A stretch of DNA of 64,000 bases, taken from positions 1 to 64,000 of the forward strand of contig NZ_FZON01000012.1 in the NCBI RefSeq assembly GCF_900188425.1. Direction: 5' to 3'. This stretch comes from Antarctobacter heliothermus (lineage in GTDB: Bacteria > Pseudomonadota > Alphaproteobacteria > Rhodobacterales > Rhodobacteraceae). The notes below the pieces were generated by a model. It was not told the origin of the DNA, searched no databases, and worked only from the letters and a program-made list of their open reading frames with translations. Made by a program: the position numbers and the translations under genes. Shown piece after piece: positions 61,195-64,000 of this stretch (positions within the stretch are counted from its first letter, which is position 1; every line of letters begins with the position of its first letter).

Positions 61195-62649
61195 ATGTCC
61201 ATCGCAAAATCCCGGCCCGTCGTGCCGTTGAACGAGCCGACGTTTCGTCAGTCCGTCGATCTCATGTACAACCGCGCCGTGGCGCTGATGGACCTGCCCC
61301 CGGGGCTGGAGGAAAAGATCCGCGTCTGCAACGCCACCTATACGGTGCGCTTTGGCGTGCGCCTGCGCGGCAAGATCCAGACCTTTACCGGGTATCGGTC
61401 TGTGCATTCCGAACATATGGAGCCGGTCAAGGGCGGCATCCGCTTTGCCACCTCGGTCAATCAGGACGAGGTTGAGGCGCTGGCCGCGCTGATGACGTAT
61501 AAGTGCGCGCTGGTGGAGACGCCGTTTGGCGGCTCCAAGGGCGGCTTGTGCGTTGATCCGCGCCAGTATGATGAACACGAGATGGAGCAGATCACCCGCC
61601 GCTTTGCCTATGAGCTGATCAAGCGTGACCTGATCAACCCGTCGCAGAACGTGCCGGCGCCCGACATGGGCACCAGTGAGCGTGAGATGGCCTGGATCGC
61701 CGATCAGTACCGGCGCATGAACACCACCGACATCAACGGCAATGCCTGCGTGACCGGCAAACCCACCAATGCCGGCGGTATTCAGGGTCGGACAGAGGCG
61801 ACGGGGCGCGGCGTGCAATACGCGTTGAAAGAGTTCTTTCGCCACCCCGAGGACAAGGCCAAGGCGGGTCTGGACGGCGATCTGGACGGCAAGACGGTGA
61901 TTGTTCAGGGCCTCGGCAACGTGGGCTACCACGCGGCCAAGTTCCTGCAGGAAGAGGACGGCGCGCGGGTCATCGGCATCATCGAACGCGACGGCGCGCT
62001 GTTCAACCCGGCGGGCCTGAACGTCGAGGCGGTGCATCAGTGGATCGCCAAGCACGGCGGCGTGACGGGGTATCCCGATGCCAACCACACCGCCGAAGGG
62101 GCGGCCGTGCTGGAGGAAGAGTGTGACATTCTCATTCCGGCGGCGCTGGAGGGGGTGATCAACCTGGGCAATGCCCACCGGATCAAGGCCGCGATGATCA
62201 TCGAGGCCGCCAACGGGCCGATCACGGCGGGGGCCGACGACATCCTGCGCGAAAAGGGCACGGTGATCGTGCCTGACATGTATGCCAACGCGGGCGGTGT
62301 GACGGTGTCCTATTTCGAATGGGTCAAGAACCTCAGCCACATTCGGTTTGGCCGGATGCAGCGCCGCCAGGAAGAGTCCCGGCATGAGCTGATCGTGCGT
62401 GAGCTGGAGCGGCTGGACCGTTATCTGGGTGATGCGTGGTCCATGTCGCCGGACTTCAAGTCCAAGTATCTGCGCGGCGCGGGTGAGCTGGAGCTGGTGC
62501 GCTCGGGCCTCGATGACACCATGCGGATTGCCTACCAGTCGATGCGCGAGGTCTGGCACAGCAGGCCCGACGTGACCGACCTGCGCACCGCCGCCTTTAT
62601 CGTGGCGATTGGCCGTGTCGCGGCGAGCTATCGCGCCAAGGGGCTCTGA
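61195..62649 (+). CDS. gdhA: Glutamate dehydrogenase
   Basis: This 484-residue enzyme interconverts glutamate and 2-oxoglutarate plus ammonia. The substrate region is FTGYRSVHSEHMEPVKGGIR, followed by the catalytic lysine in PFGGSKGGLCVDP, and by PAPDMGTSEREMAW. The NAD(P) loop is VIVQGLGNVGYHAAKFLQ near 236. The C-terminal segment, NAGGVTVSYFEWVKNL, is conserved. The ATG at 61195 follows a good AAGGAAGGAA site; the upstream extension to 61009 is rejected. It lies between two Tad-like genes. The cofactor is not certain. Confidence 0.94.
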   Translation: MSIAKSRPVVPLNEPTFRQSVDLMYNRAVALMDLPPGLEEKIRVCNATYTVRFGVRLRGKIQTFTGYRSVHSEHMEPVKGGIRFATSVNQDEVEALAALMTYKCALVETPFGGSKGGLCVDPRQYDEHEMEQITRRFAYELIKRDLINPSQNVPAPDMGTSEREMAWIADQYRRMNTTDINGNACVTGKPTNAGGIQGRTEATGRGVQYALKEFFRHPEDKAKAGLDGDLDGKTVIVQGLGNVGYHAAKFLQEEDGARVIGIIERDGALFNPAGLNVEAVHQWIAKHGGVTGYPDANHTAEGAAVLEEECDILIPAALEGVINLGNAHRIKAAMIIEAANGPITAGADDILREKGTVIVPDMYANAGGVTVSYFEWVKNLSHIRFGRMQRRQEESRHELIVRELERLDRYLGDAWSMSPDFKSKYLRGAGELELVRSGLDDTMRIAYQSMREVWHSRPDVTDLRTAAFIVAIGRVAASYRAKGL

Positions 62650-62670
62650 CGCTGGTGCGGATTTGGTAAA

Positions 62671-62700
62671 GAGGGCGGCCCGGGAGGGTCGCCCTTTTCG
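62671..62700 (+). terminator. Rho-independent terminator of gdhA
   Basis: AGGGCG/GCCC pairs with GGG/CGCCCT across a four-base loop (62672-62695), followed by TTTT. It lies 22 bases after the stop. Confidence 0.75.
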
Positions 62701-62867
62701 TTTGCGGCAGGGGGATGCGGCAGGGGGGGATGCGGCGCGAGTTTGTCAAAAATCCTCGGCTTTCGCCGCAATTTCGCCGCAGTCCTGACCAGAGCCTTGA
62801 CCGAATCTTACCCGAAAACGGACTCCGTACCGCACACCGATCCCGGCGGCATCAACGGAGACCCATC

Positions 62868-64000
62868 ATGGCACGATTTGCATTCTCCCCCCGCCCGGCG
62901 CTGCTGCGCGCCTCCAGCGCAATCGGGCGCTTCTGCAAGGACGATGGCGGCAATATCACGATCTATTCGGTCTATATCGTGCTGCTCTCGCTGACCATCA
63001 TGGGGGCGTCGGTCGACCTGATGCGGCAAGAGGCGTCTCGCGCCCGGCTGCAGACCACGCTGGACCGTGCGGTTCTGGCCGCAGCGGACCTGGACCAGAT
63101 GCAGACGCCCGCCACAGTGGTGGGCGACTACGTCGCCAAGGCCGGACTGGACAGCTATGTCACCGGGGTCGATGTCACCCTTGGCCTGAACGAGCGCACC
63201 GTCAGCGCCGATGCCGCCTCCAGCCTGTCGACGATTTTCCTGCGGTTGTCGGGGCGCGACATGCTGCCGGCCAACGCGCTGGCCACCGCCGAGGAACGGA
63301 TCGCCAACGTCGAGATCAGCCTTGTCCTCGATGTGTCGGGATCGATGCGCTACGACGAGCGGATGGACAACCTCAAGCCGGCCGCCAAGGCCTTTGTGGA
63401 AAAGGTCATGTCCGGCGGCACCGAAAGTGTCACGACCCTGAACCTGATCCCCTTTGCCGGGCAGGTGAACCCGGGCGACATCATGTTCGACTATTTCCTG
63501 GGCAAACGGCCAAAGGTCAAAGGCAACAACGGCTGGGGCAACGGCGATCAGGACGCGCCCGGCGGATCGCTGTGCAACAACAACGCCGAAAACTACGACG
63601 AAGGACTGGCCGATCCGTCGTGCGCGGATGGCACGGACGGGCCGGTGGCGGGGGGCTTTTTCTCACCCTGGCCACAGGCGATTTCCAACGTGGTGGTCTA
63701 TTTCGACACCAATGGCGACGACATCTATGATGTCGCCCACAAGATCGAGGATTTCCCCGAGGACGCCCCGCGCGATGCGGATGACTTTTTCAAGGGGGCG
63801 GTGGCCTACCTGATGGCGCAGGACAGCGATCTCTCCGACCCGGCGCAATTCCTGGGTGTTTCGATCAAGGGCGGCAATGAGAAGAACCGTTATTTCCAGG
63901 TCAAGGGCAACCTGAACGGCGCCACCTCTGACCTTGGCCCGACCAAGAACAAGGGCAAGATCCCCGGCAACACCTATTCCTACAACCAGGTCGACTATCT
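62868..64000 (+). CDS. Second TadG-like von Willebrand A protein (cut at window end)
   Basis: The open frame encodes at least 377 residues and continues past the right edge. The start MARFAFSPRPALLRASSAIG is followed by the anchor DGGNITIYSVYIVLLSLTIM (27-46), then RLQTTLDRAVLAAADLDQ, as in the TadG-like gene at 59201. The MIDAS is VLDVSGSMRYDERMD near 156. A Gly/Asn/Asp-rich insertion follows from about 210. It is on the opposite strand from its relative, with gdhA between them. The end and full domain structure are not visible. Confidence 0.85.
   Translation, partial: MARFAFSPRPALLRASSAIGRFCKDDGGNITIYSVYIVLLSLTIMGASVDLMRQEASRARLQTTLDRAVLAAADLDQMQTPATVVGDYVAKAGLDSYVTGVDVTLGLNERTVSADAASSLSTIFLRLSGRDMLPANALATAEERIANVEISLVLDVSGSMRYDERMDNLKPAAKAFVEKVMSGGTESVTTLNLIPFAGQVNPGDIMFDYFLGKRPKVKGNNGWGNGDQDAPGGSLCNNNAENYDEGLADPSCADGTDGPVAGGFFSPWPQAISNVVVYFDTNGDDIYDVAHKIEDFPEDAPRDADDFFKGAVAYLMAQDSDLSDPAQFLGVSIKGGNEKNRYFQVKGNLNGATSDLGPTKNKGKIPGNTYSYNQVDY

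Overview
This is a GC-rich alphaproteobacterial chromosome segment, almost certainly from the marine Roseobacter group (Rhodobacteraceae). The evidence is family-level protein recognition: an ethylmalonyl-CoA pathway pair (ccr, ecm), a luxR-luxI quorum-sensing pair of roseobacter type, an FnrL-controlled cbb3 oxidase region (ccoNOQP, ccoGHIS, fnrL, hemN), a dimethylglycine/sarcosine dehydrogenase-type flavoprotein and TadE/TadG-like proteins. No rRNA, tRNA, CRISPR array, prophage or plasmid gene was found. The only clear mobile element is the 3' end of an IS5-type transposase at the left edge.

Layout: 1-346 IS5 remnant; 390-5645 C2-assimilation block (ecm and ccr, with a PlsB-like acyltransferase between them); 5795-7494 quorum sensing (small ORF, luxR, luxI); 7605-9999 RecD-like helicase and aspartate dehydrogenase; 10011-15984 a quinone-oxidoreductase-type gene, then a co-directional acyl-CoA cluster (ligase, MaoC hydratase, acyl-CoA dehydrogenase, phosphotransferase-fold kinase, thioesterase); 16129-24277 a minus-strand run read as mreB-mreC-mreD-mrdA-rodA-ghrA-rpe-gph; 24278-25023 no recognisable gene; 25024-33403 mixed metabolism (secreted small protein, DMGDH-type enzyme, YtoQ, periplasmic ClpP-like protein, GST, mscL, ald with a divergent Lrp regulator); 33584-47094 the microaerobic respiration region; 47122-52938 a YejABEF-type peptide importer; 53165-58012 cytochrome c, prephenate dehydratase, ogt, a reductive-dehalogenase-like corrinoid/Fe-S protein, a 3-hydroxyisobutyrate-dehydrogenase-type enzyme and a small membrane protein; 58107-64000 Tad-type surface proteins on both sides of a glutamate dehydrogenase.

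How it fits together: ccr and ecm catalyse consecutive stages of acetyl-CoA assimilation. FNR-type boxes (TTGA-N6-TCAA) lie upstream of ccoG, between ccoN and a universal stress protein gene (two boxes), and between fnrL and hemN. A local FnrL regulon is therefore visible in the DNA. The mre/mrd genes form the cell-elongation machinery and are translationally coupled.

The least ordinary items are: (i) the 388-residue protein at 55213-56379, which has the cysteine pattern and core motifs of reductive dehalogenases but no Tat signal; (ii) the kinase plus acyl-CoA dehydrogenase pair at 13288-15596, which resembles a split ACAD11 or LvaA/LvaC system for 4-hydroxyacyl-CoA; (iii) three families of short dispersed palindromes or repeats; and (iv) two tiny, apparently coupled ORFs at 38914-39187. 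All functions are inferred from reading the sequence; no database search was run.
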